A DNA stretch of 64,000 nucleotides, from positions 2,232,001-2,296,000 of the forward strand of contig NZ_CP110136.1 in the NCBI RefSeq assembly GCF_025979705.1, given 5' to 3'. Origin of the DNA: Hymenobacter sp. YIM 151858-1. GTDB lineage: Bacteria > Bacteroidota > Bacteroidia > Cytophagales > Hymenobacteraceae. The position numbers were made by a program, and so were the translations under genes. The notes beneath the pieces are model-generated. The model made no database searches and had not been told where the DNA came from. It was given only the letters and a program-made list of their open reading frames with translations. Positions 43,055 through 53,960 of this stretch are shown here, piece after piece (within the stretch, counting starts at the first letter, position 1; every line of letters begins with the position of its first letter).

Positions 43055-43594
43055 CTACACAGCGCGGTACAGGTCGCGGTAGTTGCGGCCGAGGCCATCG
43101 TAGTCGAGGCCGTAGCCCACCACAAAGTCGTTCGGAATGGCTAAGCCCTGGTACTTGATGTTGAGCTGGTGTTGCAGGCATTCGGGCTTGATGAGCAGGG
43201 TCGCCACCTCAACCGATGCCGGCTGCTTGGCCTGCAATTGCTCGAGCAGGGCCTTCATGGTGTGGCCCGTGTCAACAATGTCTTCCAGTACCACCAGGTG
43301 CCGGCCTTCTACGGCCTCTTGCAGACCTAGGATTTCCTTTATCTCGCCGGTGCTGCTGGTGCCCTGGTACGACGCCACCCGGATGAAGCTGATTTCGCAG
43401 TCGATGCTTAACTCCTTCATCAGGTCGGAGGCGAACATAAACGAGCCGTTGAGCACGGCCAGCAGCAAAGGTTTTTTGCCGGCGTAGTCGCGGTTGAGTT
43501 GCTGGGCCACTGCGCGCACAGCAGCAATCAGCTGAGCTTCGGACAGATAGGGAGCAAACTCTTTGTTATGCAGCGAGATAGTGGCCTGAGGCAT
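43055..43594 (-). CDS. hpt: Hypoxanthine phosphoribosyltransferase
   Basis: Purine salvage enzyme that makes IMP or GMP from hypoxanthine or guanine and PRPP. The 179-residue protein has AVLNGSFMFASDLM, the PRPP loop VVLEDIVDTGHTM and the base-binding IPNDFVVGYGLDYDG. Size and motifs match bacterial HPRT. It precedes adk by 78 bases, in the order hpt-adk-obgE. A CCTAGG at 43326 encodes Leu-Gly. Confidence 0.95.
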   Translation of the reverse strand: MPQATISLHNKEFAPYLSEAQLIAAVRAVAQQLNRDYAGKKPLLLAVLNGSFMFASDLMKELSIDCEISFIRVASYQGTSSTGEIKEILGLQEAVEGRHLVVLEDIVDTGHTMKALLEQLQAKQPASVEVATLLIKPECLQHQLNIKYQGLAIPNDFVVGYGLDYDGLGRNYRDLYRAV

Positions 43595-43641
43595 GCCAGG
43601 GGTGGATTGGCGTGGGGGCGAAAGTGCGGCGAAGGTACGAC

Positions 43642-43681
43642 AAAAAAGAGCAGCCCTCCCGGTTGGCAGGAAGGCTGCTCC
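43642..43681 (-). terminator. Terminator of the pyrophosphatase gene
   Basis: Arms GAGCAGCCCTCC and GGAAGGCTGCTC (one G-T pair), with a run of six Ts on the minus strand, just after the hppA stop and before the hpt start. Confidence 0.85.
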
Positions 43682-43703
43682 CTTGTCATACGTTGCCGGG
43701 GCC

Positions 43704-45965
<2,262 letters not shown>

Positions 45966-46074
45966 AAAGCGGTGTTGGGGTTGAGGAAGAAGGAAAAGTG
46001 AGAATAGCACAGGTTGGCGCTTGAAAAATAGGCTTTTTACCCACAAGCCCAACTATTTCCTTCTTGCGTCCAGC

Positions 46075-46989
46075 TTACAGCTCCTGCATGAGCACCTGGT
46101 AGAGGCGCAACATGCTGTCGATGTCGGCTTTATGCACAATCTCGTCGGGGGTGTGCACGTTGTCTTCCGGAGCCCCCACGAAGCACCAGTCCCAGGGCTG
46201 GGCGCCGTGCTGCAGCTCCTTGCCGTCGGAGCCGCCGCTGCCCTCCACTTCCAGCTGGTGCGCAATGCCCGAGGCCTTGGCAATCCGGCGGATGCGCTCC
46301 ACGTACGAGCGCCGCGGAATGAGAGAGTCGCGCAGCGAGATGACGCAGCCCTGGCCAGGGTGCACGCCCTCGGTAACCCACGTAATGTCGCACACCAACG
46401 CCTGGCGCACGCCGTAGTGCTTGTAGATGTAATCGGCCAGGTACGCCACCGAGCCGCCGCCGTGCTCCTCCCAGCAGCTGAAGACCACGATGCCATGCTC
46501 CAGCGTCTCGCACAGCCGCAAGGCCGTCCAGACACCCAGGCGGTTGTCGAGGTAGCAGCTTTGCACGGCCTCGTCGGTTTCGCGGAAGTCGCAGCGGAAG
46601 GTCAGTTCCGTCCCGCGTTCAATCTCGCGGTTGAACTCATAACCCAAGGCCCCGGTTTTCTCGTCTACCGTGAGCGTGCAATCAATTTCCCCCTGCGCGT
46701 CCTGCCCCACCAGCCGGTAGCCCGTTTCGGCATCCGGGCCGCCGATGCGCACCAGTTGCTTGCCGTACCGCACCGTAAACCCAATCGAATCAAGATGCGC
46801 GAAAACCGCTGTTCTGGGCTGGCCGAAGACCAGAATAATACAATCCTGAAACTCTCCACCGGCCAACACCGTTGGCTGAACTCGCCAGGCCGGCGCTTGC
46901 TCTGCAACGTAACGAAGCACAAATTCGGTGAGCGGGGCTTCGTGGCCTGAGGGAGCCGCTATGCGGCATAACGTGTGCAGCAGATTCAT
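46075..46989 (-). CDS. M42-family glutamyl aminopeptidase-like metallopeptidase
   Basis: A 304-residue cytoplasmic dizinc exopeptidase starting [20 protein letters not shown] (ATG 46987-46989). Zinc and catalytic motifs are [42 protein letters not shown] and [11 protein letters not shown]. The usual first motif HxDE is HLDS here, as in the M42 frv branch. Family enzymes form large tetrahedral complexes that trim peptides. It is divergent from the TPR gene at 47100. It has no CCTAGG. Confidence 0.85.
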   Translation of the reverse strand: MNLLHTLCRIAAPSGHEAPLTEFVLRYVAEQAPAWRVQPTVLAGGEFQDCIILVFGQPRTAVFAHLDSIGFTVRYGKQLVRIGGPDAETGYRLVGQDAQGEIDCTLTVDEKTGALGYEFNREIERGTELTFRCDFRETDEAVQSCYLDNRLGVWTALRLCETLEHGIVVFSCWEEHGGGSVAYLADYIYKHYGVRQALVCDITWVTEGVHPGQGCVISLRDSLIPRRSYVERIRRIAKASGIAHQLEVEGSGGSDGKELQHGAQPWDWCFVGAPEDNVHTPDEIVHKADIDSMLRLYQVLMQEL

Positions 46990-47002
46990 AGAAGAGGCTA
47001 TT

Positions 47003-47036
47003 TTGTCCAAATTCTAACCTAAATAGCGTATTTTAG
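47003..47036 (+). promoter_or_regulatory. Possible promoter of the TPR gene
   Basis: TTG at 47003-47005 and TATTTTAG at 47029-47036 (one mismatch from TAnnTTTG) with a 23-base spacer, about 64 bases before the start. Confidence 0.35.
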
Positions 47037-47099
47037 CTGTTCCGTTTGGTAGCGGAGCGCTGGCTGTCTTTCCGCCTTCCGTTTCCTTTAGATTAATCC

Positions 47100-48371
47100 A
47101 TGCGTTTTCATCTGCGTTTTATCCTGTGGTTGTATGTGGTAATTGGCTTGCTGCTGGCCTTGCCAAGCGCGGCAGCCGCCCAATCAGCCGACACGACTAA
47201 GCGCAACGCGCCCATTCGCAACATTCAGCTGGAAAACGTTGATGTGGCTCCCGGCGCAGTGGACACCAAAGGCTGGCTGCTGCTCGACAAGGACATCCAA
47301 TTGGAGCTCGACGGGGCCGTGCGCAATCTGTACAACTTCAAGTACGACAAGGCCGAAAAGCAATTCCGCTCGCTTCGGCGCCGCTATCCCAACCACCCCA
47401 TGCCGTACTTCCTCCTAGGCCTCAGCCAATGGTGGAAGATCATGCCCACGAACATCCAGACCACGCTCTACGACCGGCCGTTTTTTGCCTACATGGATAC
47501 GGCAATCGTGAAGGCCGAAAAGCTATACGAACAAGACAACCGCAACTACGAGGCCTGCTTTTTCCTGGCCGCTTCGTACGGGTTCGATGCGCGCCTGAAT
47601 GCCGAGCGCGCCAACTGGCGAAAAGCTACGGTATCAAGCAAACGTTCCCTCAAATACCTGGAGCTGAGCAAAGAAGCCAACGGCCTCAGCCCCGAGTTCT
47701 TGTTCGGGCAGGCGTTATTCAACTATTACGCCGTCTGGATTCCGGATAATTACCCCTTGCTCAAGCCTGTATTGCTCCTTTTCCCGAAGGGCAACAAACA
47801 GCTTGGCCTGCAGCAACTCCGCAACGTGGCCGATAACGGCGTGTATGTAGGTCCCGAGGCGAAAGTATTTTTGATGCGCATCCTCAACAACGAGGAGAAC
47901 AACCCCACGGCGGCCATGCCCATTGCCCGCTCGCTGGCCACCAACTACCCCGATAACGGCTACTTTCAACGCTTCTACGCGCTGTTGTGCTTTAACGAGG
48001 GCGAGTTTCGGGAATGCGAACGGGTAAGCCGCGAAATTCTGGACAAAATCAACCGTGGCTTTCCGGGCTACGAGGGCATCAGCGGCCGCTACGCCACCTA
48101 CTTCCTAGGTTGGCTGATGCAAAACAAATACAAGGACATCAACAAGGCCAAGGAGTACTACCAGCGCTGCATCGTGTTTGCCGAAAGCACCAACGAAACC
48201 AGCGGCGGGTTTTACCTCTACGCCAACCTCAACCTGGCCCGCATCGCCGATAAGGCCAAAGATGTAAAGGCCGCCGTACGTTACTATGGTGTGGTACACA
48301 ATAAAGCCGACCACAAAAGCGAACAGTACCGCGAGGCCCGGGCTTATTTGAAGAAGAACAAGAAAGGTTAA
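47100..48371 (+). CDS. Exported tetratricopeptide-repeat protein
   Basis: A 423-residue protein with a signal peptide (FILWLYVVIGLLLALPSAAA). The mature part has helical TPR units: LYNFKYDKAEKQFRSLRRRY, YPNHPMPYFLLGLSQWW, NRNYEACFFLAASYGFDARL, FNEGEFRECERVSREIL and YYQRCIVFAESTNETSGGFY. TPR proteins act as scaffolds, here probably in the periplasm. It is 24 bases upstream of the membrane protein gene at 48396, which suggests co-transcription. CCTAGG at 47414 and 48104 encode Leu-Gly. Confidence 0.8.
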   Translation: MRFHLRFILWLYVVIGLLLALPSAAAAQSADTTKRNAPIRNIQLENVDVAPGAVDTKGWLLLDKDIQLELDGAVRNLYNFKYDKAEKQFRSLRRRYPNHPMPYFLLGLSQWWKIMPTNIQTTLYDRPFFAYMDTAIVKAEKLYEQDNRNYEACFFLAASYGFDARLNAERANWRKATVSSKRSLKYLELSKEANGLSPEFLFGQALFNYYAVWIPDNYPLLKPVLLLFPKGNKQLGLQQLRNVADNGVYVGPEAKVFLMRILNNEENNPTAAMPIARSLATNYPDNGYFQRFYALLCFNEGEFRECERVSREILDKINRGFPGYEGISGRYATYFLGWLMQNKYKDINKAKEYYQRCIVFAESTNETSGGFYLYANLNLARIADKAKDVKAAVRYYGVVHNKADHKSEQYREARAYLKKNKKG

Positions 48372-48395
48372 GGCCTTTTCGCTTACCTAGGAGCT

Positions 48396-49772
48396 ATGGA
48401 GCTGAAGGACCTTTTTTTGACGCCTCTCTACCTAGGCATTTTCTACGGTATTGCATTCGCTATCCGTAAGCGCTACACCAACGCACTTACGCGCCGCTAC
48501 TTTATCCCCGCCCTTACGGTTAAGTTTATTGGGGCGATTGGATTAGGACTGATCTACCAGTTCTATTACAGCGGGGGCGACACCTTCAATTACTTTCACC
48601 ACGTCAAGGTAATTCACGAAGCTTTTGGCGGTTCATTTGGCACTGGGTTAAAGGTACTCATGGCCCAAAGCCCGCCCGATGCCGACATGCTTCGCTACAC
48701 CGCGCGCATGTATTGGTATGATGCGCCCACCGAGTATTTTATTGCACAGGTAGCTGGCGTATTCTCGCTACTTTGCTTCAATAGCTACGCCGTAATTGCG
48801 TTGTGCTTTGCCTTCGTTAGCTTTTGTGGGATGTGGGCGATGTACGTCACGTTTTTGAAAATCTACCCACTGGCTTATAAAAAGCTGGCCATTGCCGTGT
48901 TTTTCCTGCCTTCGGTGTTCTTTTGGGGCTCAGGGCTCATGAAGGACTCGCTGTGCATGGGTGCCCTCGGCTGGACGTTCTACGGATTCTACCACGTATT
49001 CATTGCCAAGAAAAACCTGACCACAGCAGCTCTGCTAGGCGCCTTAGGTGCGTACGTCCTCATATCGGTTAAGGTGTACATCCTGCTTTCGTTTCTGCCA
49101 GCAGCGCTTATCTGGGTATTCACCGAAAACAACCGCCGTATCAAATCCGCAGCCCTACGTGCCTTGCTTAAGCCGCTGTTCTTAGCGTTAGGGGTCGTGG
49201 CAGGTTATTTCGGGGCGACCAACCTCACGGCTGGCGACGATAAGTACGATGTAGAGAAGCTCGGCGAACGAGCTCGTATTACCCATACTTACTTGAGTAC
49301 CTACGTGGCCAGCGGCTCGGTTTACAACATTGGAGAGTTCGATGGATCTCTGGCATCTACACTGAAAGTGGCACCGCAAGCAGTAGTTGTGTCTATCTTC
49401 CGCCCCTTTTTATTCGAGGTGCGTAACCCAGTAATGCTGCTTTCTGCTATTGAAGCCACGATGTTTATCTGGCTTACATTGTCTTTGTTTTACCGAGCAG
49501 GATTGATAAAGGGTTTAAGCACAATCATTAGCACCCCCATCTTATCGTTCAGCTTCCTATTCTCCATTGTATTTGCCATTGGAGTTGGTATTAGCAGCGG
49601 CAATTTTGGCACTTTAGTCCGGTACAAAATTCCACTTATGCCTTTCTACCTAAGTGCGCTGTACATCATGCAGCACATGCAGTTCAGTAAAAAAGTGGCA
49701 CGCCGGCGGGTCGCGCCAAATGTACATCTTACCAAACCCAGCGAAATTAAACAACTGACTACCCCTGGGTAA
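48396..49772 (+). CDS. Polytopic membrane protein, possibly a glycan polymerase or transferase
   Basis: A 458-residue protein with about eleven membrane segments, for example FIPALTVKFIGAIGLGLIYQ, FIAQVAGVFSLLCFNSYAVI and LAIAVFFLPSVFFWGSGLMK. The hydrophilic loops contain YQFYYSGGDTFNYFHHVKV and FWGSGLMKDSL, resembling polymerase-like or GT-C proteins of Bacteroidota polysaccharide loci, which often carry a KDS motif. No catalytic signature can be named with confidence. An IS1-family element begins seven bases after its stop. The gene marks the start of the glycan locus, and CCTAGG is absent after its first 36 bases. Confidence 0.6.
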   Translation: MELKDLFLTPLYLGIFYGIAFAIRKRYTNALTRRYFIPALTVKFIGAIGLGLIYQFYYSGGDTFNYFHHVKVIHEAFGGSFGTGLKVLMAQSPPDADMLRYTARMYWYDAPTEYFIAQVAGVFSLLCFNSYAVIALCFAFVSFCGMWAMYVTFLKIYPLAYKKLAIAVFFLPSVFFWGSGLMKDSLCMGALGWTFYGFYHVFIAKKNLTTAALLGALGAYVLISVKVYILLSFLPAALIWVFTENNRRIKSAALRALLKPLFLALGVVAGYFGATNLTAGDDKYDVEKLGERARITHTYLSTYVASGSVYNIGEFDGSLASTLKVAPQAVVVSIFRPFLFEVRNPVMLLSAIEATMFIWLTLSLFYRAGLIKGLSTIISTPILSFSFLFSIVFAIGVGISSGNFGTLVRYKIPLMPFYLSALYIMQHMQFSKKVARRRVAPNVHLTKPSEIKQLTTPG

Positions 49773-49779
49773 AACACCC

Positions 49780-50531
49780 GGTAGTGGCTCAGGTAGGCTG
49801 ACGTACGTATAAGTGAACATGGAAGCATGTTCGTATTGCGGCGCTTCGGCGCTGCGCAAAAACGGCTTGGCGCGCAACGGCAAACAACGCTACCACTGCC
49901 GCGCGTGTGGGCGGAGCAGCCGCTCGGCACCGGGTAAAGGCGCCTATTCGGAGGCGCGGAAAGCCGAAATCCTGCGCGCCTACCAGGAACGCACCAGCCT
50001 GCGCGGGCTCACGCGCATCTTCGGCGTTTCACGCCAGACGGTCACGGCGTGGCTAAAAAAAAGCCCGTAGCCTACCGCCGCTGAGCCAGACGCTGGCCGC
50101 CGCGGCCCGTTGACGGGCTGGAGCTGGACGAGTTGTGCACGTTCGTGGGCCGCAAGCAGCAGAAGGTGTGGTTGTGGTTAGCCCGGTGCCGGCGCACGCG
50201 CCAGGTCGTCGCCTACGCCCTGGGCTGTCGTGGCCGGCGCACGGCGCGTAAGTTATGGCGCCGTCTACCGCCCGAGTACCGCCGGGCTTGGTGCTACACG
50301 GATTTGTGGGAAGCCTACATGGGTGTGGTACCTTGGCGCCAACACCTGCCGGCTACCTGCCGCGGCACCACGAACCACGTCGAGCGGTTCAACGCCACGC
50401 TGCGTGCCCGCCTCGGCCGGCTGGTGCGCAAGTCGCTCTCGTTCTCCCGCTCCCTGAAGCTGCTCGACGCTTGCGTGAACCTCTTCCTGCACGACTACAA
50501 CGCCACGCGTCAGCCTACCTGAGCCACTACC
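49780..50531 (+). mobile_element. IS1-family insertion sequence, degraded
   Basis: A 752-bp element bounded by perfect 24-bp inverted repeats at 49780-49803 and 50508-50531 (outer end GGTAGTGGCTCAGGTAGG). The flanking eight-base sequences AAACACCC and AAATACCT match at six of eight positions, a possible decayed target duplication. The interior holds disrupted insA/insB-type ORFs. The right repeat overlaps the end of the transposase frame. Confidence 0.88.
49819..50522 (+). pseudogene. IS1-family transposase remnant
   Basis: The first part (49819-50070) encodes an InsA-like zinc-ribbon and helix-turn-helix protein: CSYCGASALRKNG, YHCRACGRSS, TRIFGVSRQTVTAWLKK. It ends after an A8 run at 50055-50062, where IS1 elements make a -1 frameshift. 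In the -1 frame a stop occurs at 50082-50084; the segment PLSQTLAAAAR continues in the third frame, and LELDELCTFVGRKQQ resumes in the -1 frame to 50522 (NHVERFNATLRARLGRLV). Two further shifts are therefore needed and the copy is probably dead. Each part is clearly IS1-family. Confidence 0.8.
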
Positions 50532-50768
50532 AAATACCTATTTATATACTTAGCGCAGAATATATTATGCGCTAGCCATCTATTGTTATTGGCAGTAAGC
50601 AATTTATAATTCGGACAGTCAGGCAGGTTGTATTGTTACCCAGAAAGGAGTGCTTTTCTACAATGTTATGTGGTACTGCACGCCAAAAGTCCCAAACACA
50701 TCTATCCCTAGATTTTCGCTGCAGCATTTGGCGAGATTAACAAAGCAGATCCGGCTCGCATAAAAAGA
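50532..50768. other. AT-rich intergenic region with a small hairpin
   Basis: A 237-base AT-rich stretch between the IS and the formyltransferase end. TAGCGCA (50551-50557) and TGCGCTA (50568-50574) pair around ten AT bases. I see no ORF or promoter with support; the region may be 3' untranslated DNA of the formyltransferase transcript. Confidence 0.4.
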
Positions 50769-51545
50769 TTACCGAGTGCGATTACGCAAGTATTCTGCCA
50801 GTGTAGGGTGCGACCACAAACGAGACTTTCCTTCCGGAGCATTTTTTAGTTGTAAAGCACCAATCAACGCATCCCGCACCGCTTTTTTCAATAATGGTAA
50901 ACCCGCGGCCAACTGCAAAAGCGGGTATGTCACAAAATTATCTTCTGACGTAGGATTAATCAGCGCTTGATCGATGATATCTCCTGTGTCAATACCCGGA
51001 TCTACTAGGTGGACTGAAACACCGCAATGAGCTGAATCGTTGTTGGCTAAAGCCCAATACCCACCATGCACGCCACGGTAAAGCGGAGTTATTCCAGCAT
51101 GGGTATTAATGAATTTACAATTCACGCTTGTCAGCACCTTCTTTGATATTATACGGGTGCCATTCACGACAATAACATCGGGCTTTATGCCTTGCAACTG
51201 ATTTATACACTCCGGGCTATTTACCGAAGACACACGGGTAATATACTCTTCTGGTATAGGACTATTATCCAAACCCTCCGAAGCCCTAATTGCATTTAGC
51301 CGCTTCTGCGAAGAAGCTTTCAAAGGCTGCGCTATCAGCACTTTGAATAAAATTTGTCCTACTACAGTATTCCATCCTAGTTTTTCCGCCCTACGTTTAA
51401 GCAACTGTTTTTGGCTGACAGGGGTCTCAATGATGATTTTATGGACGCCAAACTCCTGGTTTAAGGCATGAAACAGGATGTTTGTCGATTCCCCCGGACC
51501 TGCCAGAATAACAATTTTATTATTATCGCTAATAGACTGACTCAT
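50769..51545 (-). CDS. Formyltransferase, probably of an amino sugar
   Basis: A 258-residue formyl_trans_N-type enzyme. The N-terminal part has VILAGPGESTNILFHALNQE; the folate and catalytic motifs are KFINTHAGITPLYRGVHGGY and CGVSVHLVDPGIDTGDIID. The N-H-D triad residues correspond to N in NTHAG region, H and D in IDTGD (approximate). It lacks the C-terminal domain of Met-tRNA formyltransferase. Position in a glycan locus, overlapping the deacetylase start by four bases (ATGA), argues for formylation of a sugar amine, using 10-formyl-tetrahydrofolate. PurN is less likely from context. Confidence 0.8.
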   Translation of the reverse strand: MSQSISDNNKIVILAGPGESTNILFHALNQEFGVHKIIIETPVSQKQLLKRRAEKLGWNTVVGQILFKVLIAQPLKASSQKRLNAIRASEGLDNSPIPEEYITRVSSVNSPECINQLQGIKPDVIVVNGTRIISKKVLTSVNCKFINTHAGITPLYRGVHGGYWALANNDSAHCGVSVHLVDPGIDTGDIIDQALINPTSEDNFVTYPLLQLAAGLPLLKKAVRDALIGALQLKNAPEGKSRLWSHPTLAEYLRNRTR

Positions 51546-52564
51546 GCATTTATATCTTTAAGATTTTGAAGACGAACAGCAATATCATTCATGGAAAGGC
51601 TTTCCATACCGTATTTGGCGCGTAGCTGCTGATAATAGCTAGCAATTTGGCGCAATACGGAAATATTTTCGCTTAAGTTTATTCCGAAATTGTGCGGATG
51701 CCACCATAAATGAAATACCTTTCCATGGCGCGCGGCATACTCCATTCCATTCAAGATGCGCTTAATACGCAAACTTTCCAAAAAACTAAATTTTTTTGAC
51801 CAAGGCCGCAAAAACCGACTAGCCGGTATGTTATAAGGACTAGAACGTGCTATATCTTCGAGTGAATAACAATTTTCGCCAGAAATATTGATGTATGCAT
51901 CCAACAGTCTGGCACCGCGTTTGTAAAGTTTTTGGTCTTCCTCATTTCGCTCCTTGTATATCCACGAAGGCTCATTTCCGCGGTAACTTGTTATGCCAAA
52001 TTCTCGGCAAATATCGAAGTAATCAGAATTACTCTGATTGCGTGGAAATACTAAACTGCGGACCTCCAATCCCTGCTCACGACTTATTTGAACAGCTGCA
52101 GCCAAATCGTGCCTAAATGCTTCGGCGGTTTGTCCGCGCTCTAAGCAATAATAATGACAGAAAGTATGGGTGGCAACTTCCTGTCCTGGCGTTTGTCGGA
52201 TTTTTTCTAGCAACGAAAAGCCAAAATGATAAGGATCATTTTCTTCGTTGTCACCTATCTCATCAAGGGCCAGGTAAGGCGACAGGTTGTTATCAACGTA
52301 TTCAGGCCGAACGCTTGGCAAATGCGCTAATAAATCAGATTTGTCTTTGCAAAACAAAAACCCTACCGTAGCCCAAGTTGCCCGCAGGTTGAATTCAGAA
52401 AACACAGCCAACATAGCTGGTATAGCCTTATGCACACCCAGAATATTAGCACCATACTGTTCAAGCGTTTGCTGATCGCGCACTCCCCAGTTGAGCTCAA
52501 AGTCAAGGGATATAACGAATTTTCCTGGCTCTCGCAGCTCAGGCCAGTTTGCAGTCCTATGCAT
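51542..52564 (-). CDS. Polysaccharide deacetylase-family protein
   Basis: A 340-residue protein of the NodB fold without a signal peptide, so cytoplasmic or membrane-associated. SLDFELNWG gives the catalytic aspartates (the first D-x-E variant), ATHTFCHYYCLE the metal histidines, and LVFPRNQSNSDY the R-containing motif; HLWWHPHNFG is the final histidine motif. It would deacetylate a sugar or lipid-linked glycan precursor (inference). It is 11 bases downstream of the GT4 gene at 52576, in one operon, and shares an ATGA overlap with the formyltransferase. Confidence 0.82.
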   Translation of the reverse strand: MHRTANWPELREPGKFVISLDFELNWGVRDQQTLEQYGANILGVHKAIPAMLAVFSEFNLRATWATVGFLFCKDKSDLLAHLPSVRPEYVDNNLSPYLALDEIGDNEENDPYHFGFSLLEKIRQTPGQEVATHTFCHYYCLERGQTAEAFRHDLAAAVQISREQGLEVRSLVFPRNQSNSDYFDICREFGITSYRGNEPSWIYKERNEEDQKLYKRGARLLDAYINISGENCYSLEDIARSSPYNIPASRFLRPWSKKFSFLESLRIKRILNGMEYAARHGKVFHLWWHPHNFGINLSENISVLRQIASYYQQLRAKYGMESLSMNDIAVRLQNLKDINA

Positions 52565-52575
52565 ACATCCTTTTC

Positions 52576-53652
52576 TTAACTAAACAGAGCCAAGAAATTG
52601 TTTTGATTTGAAAGAACGGAGTACCGCTCAACGATTGTACGACGAGCCCCCGTTCCTAACTGAGCCCTCAAATCCTGGTCGCTTAGCAGGCTACGTAACG
52701 AAGAATACCATTCGTCGGGTGTATCACATACAAACCCATTGTAACCCTGTTGTACTACTTCGGTGTTCATGCCTACCGGCGATACGAGGGCAGGCATTCC
52801 CAATGACATGTATTGCAGGGCTTTGAACGCGCACTTGCCGCGAGCCCAGGGGTCGTCTACCAGTGGCATGAGCCCTAAGTGAAATTGCAGTAAATCTTCA
52901 ATCTCGGTTTCCTTGCGCCAAGGGATGTACGAAAGTGCCCGCAACCCAGCGTATTCAGGAGCTTGGTTTGAAATAACCTTGAAATCGAATTCAAAGCCCT
53001 CTTGCTCCAATCGTTCTAAAACTGGCCAAATCAAGTCCAGGTGCCGAAGGGTTGTATGAGTACCGGTCCAACCAATAACCGGCCGCTGCGGCAGGTATTG
53101 GTCACGTATGCGGTTATGACGAGTTTCGGTATCTAAGGTAGTTGGGTTAATAATGGCATTCGCGTTAAACTGTTGTGCATAATCTCGTAAGTAGGCATTG
53201 CCGCAGCTTACTTTGTATGCCCAACGGCATATTCTGCCTACTTTTTGCTGCCATTTTAGCCTGCTTATGAAGGTTCGCTCCCCGGCCGGGTCTTTCATCC
53301 AGATGGCATCATCAAAGTCGTATATAATACGTTTGCGAAACACCTTTGCAATGAGCCATTCGAATAACGGGGGGCCGATAGGAGCAGCTTCGCGGTGAAT
53401 AAACACAAAATCAGCCTTGGGTACCTGTGTCAGCAATACCCAAATACGACGCATAAACCCAGCTAGTATACCTAATATCTTGGCGAGGGTATGGCCGGAT
53501 TGGTAAAGGACTGCCCATGTTTTATCAGACAAAAAGGGCTCCATGCGCCATGTATGTCCGGCTGCAGGCAAAAAACCGAGGTATTGCTCGAAACGGAAAC
53601 GCTGTGAGGGCGCCTTTCCGGGAGGGTATGGGACCAGAAAAAGAATGTGCAT
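52576..53652 (-). CDS. Glycosyltransferase, GT4-like
   Basis: A 358-residue protein starting MHILFLVPYPPGKAPSQRFR (ATG 53650-53652). It has the GT-B fold layout, with IHREAAPIGPPLFEWLIAK and IIYDFDDAIWMKDPAG in the N-terminal half, PVIGWTGTHTTLRHLDLIW at the domain border, and MPLVDDPWARGKCAFKALQY with LSLGMPALVSPVG in the donor site. The classical E-x7-E is replaced by K-rich residues, as in some GT4 subgroups. It leads a three-gene operon with deacetylase and formyltransferase. A -7 box lies at 53692. Confidence 0.85.
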   Translation of the reverse strand: MHILFLVPYPPGKAPSQRFRFEQYLGFLPAAGHTWRMEPFLSDKTWAVLYQSGHTLAKILGILAGFMRRIWVLLTQVPKADFVFIHREAAPIGPPLFEWLIAKVFRKRIIYDFDDAIWMKDPAGERTFISRLKWQQKVGRICRWAYKVSCGNAYLRDYAQQFNANAIINPTTLDTETRHNRIRDQYLPQRPVIGWTGTHTTLRHLDLIWPVLERLEQEGFEFDFKVISNQAPEYAGLRALSYIPWRKETEIEDLLQFHLGLMPLVDDPWARGKCAFKALQYMSLGMPALVSPVGMNTEVVQQGYNGFVCDTPDEWYSSLRSLLSDQDLRAQLGTGARRTIVERYSVLSNQNNFLALFS

Positions 53653-53691
53653 GACTGGGACTATACACGGCAGTGGCCGCAAATTGGGTTG

Positions 53692-53699
53692 CAAAGGTA
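53692..53699 (-). promoter_or_regulatory. -7 element of the 52576 operon
   Basis: Minus strand TACCTTTG, exact match, 40 bases before the start codon at 53652. Confidence 0.5.
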
Positions 53700-53756
53700 C
53701 GGCAAGCGCAAGATTCTTGAAGCGCGTTTGGGTTTTGCCAGAACGACCCCTCGATC

Positions 53757-53828
53757 GTCATGCTGAGCCCAGTCGAAGCATCTCTACTGATAGCAGCCTT
53801 CTAGTATCATTGCTTCGCTAGCTCAACA
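53757..53828. repeat. Degenerate GTCAT-type palindrome in the glycan locus
   Basis: GTCATGCTGAGCCCAGTCGA on the left is an imperfect complement of the CTTCGCTAGCTCAACATG segment on the right (to about 53828). Mismatches are more frequent than in other copies, so it looks old. The surrounding 308-base divergent region (53653-53960) otherwise holds only two promoter boxes. Confidence 0.5.
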
Positions 53829-53924
53829 TGCCCCAATACCCAAACAGGCTCTTAGTTGCGAAAGCTAAACGGTCAGGCCTTTCTCAATTCGCCTGCCTTG
53901 CGGCGCTCAACAATAGGCCATAGC

Positions 53925-53932
53925 TATCTTTG
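53925..53932 (+). promoter_or_regulatory. -7 element of the GT2 gene
   Basis: TATCTTTG, exact match, about 28 bases before the ATG at 53961; a TTG at 53898-53900 is 24 bases upstream. Confidence 0.5.
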
Positions 53933-53960
53933 GTCTTATTTAGGTCTGTAACCTCAACCA

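Noticed and set aside
50769-51545. Methionyl-tRNA formyltransferase or PurN
   Set aside because: The C-terminal Fmt domain is missing, and the gene overlaps a deacetylase inside a glycan locus. PurN cannot be fully excluded but context argues against it.
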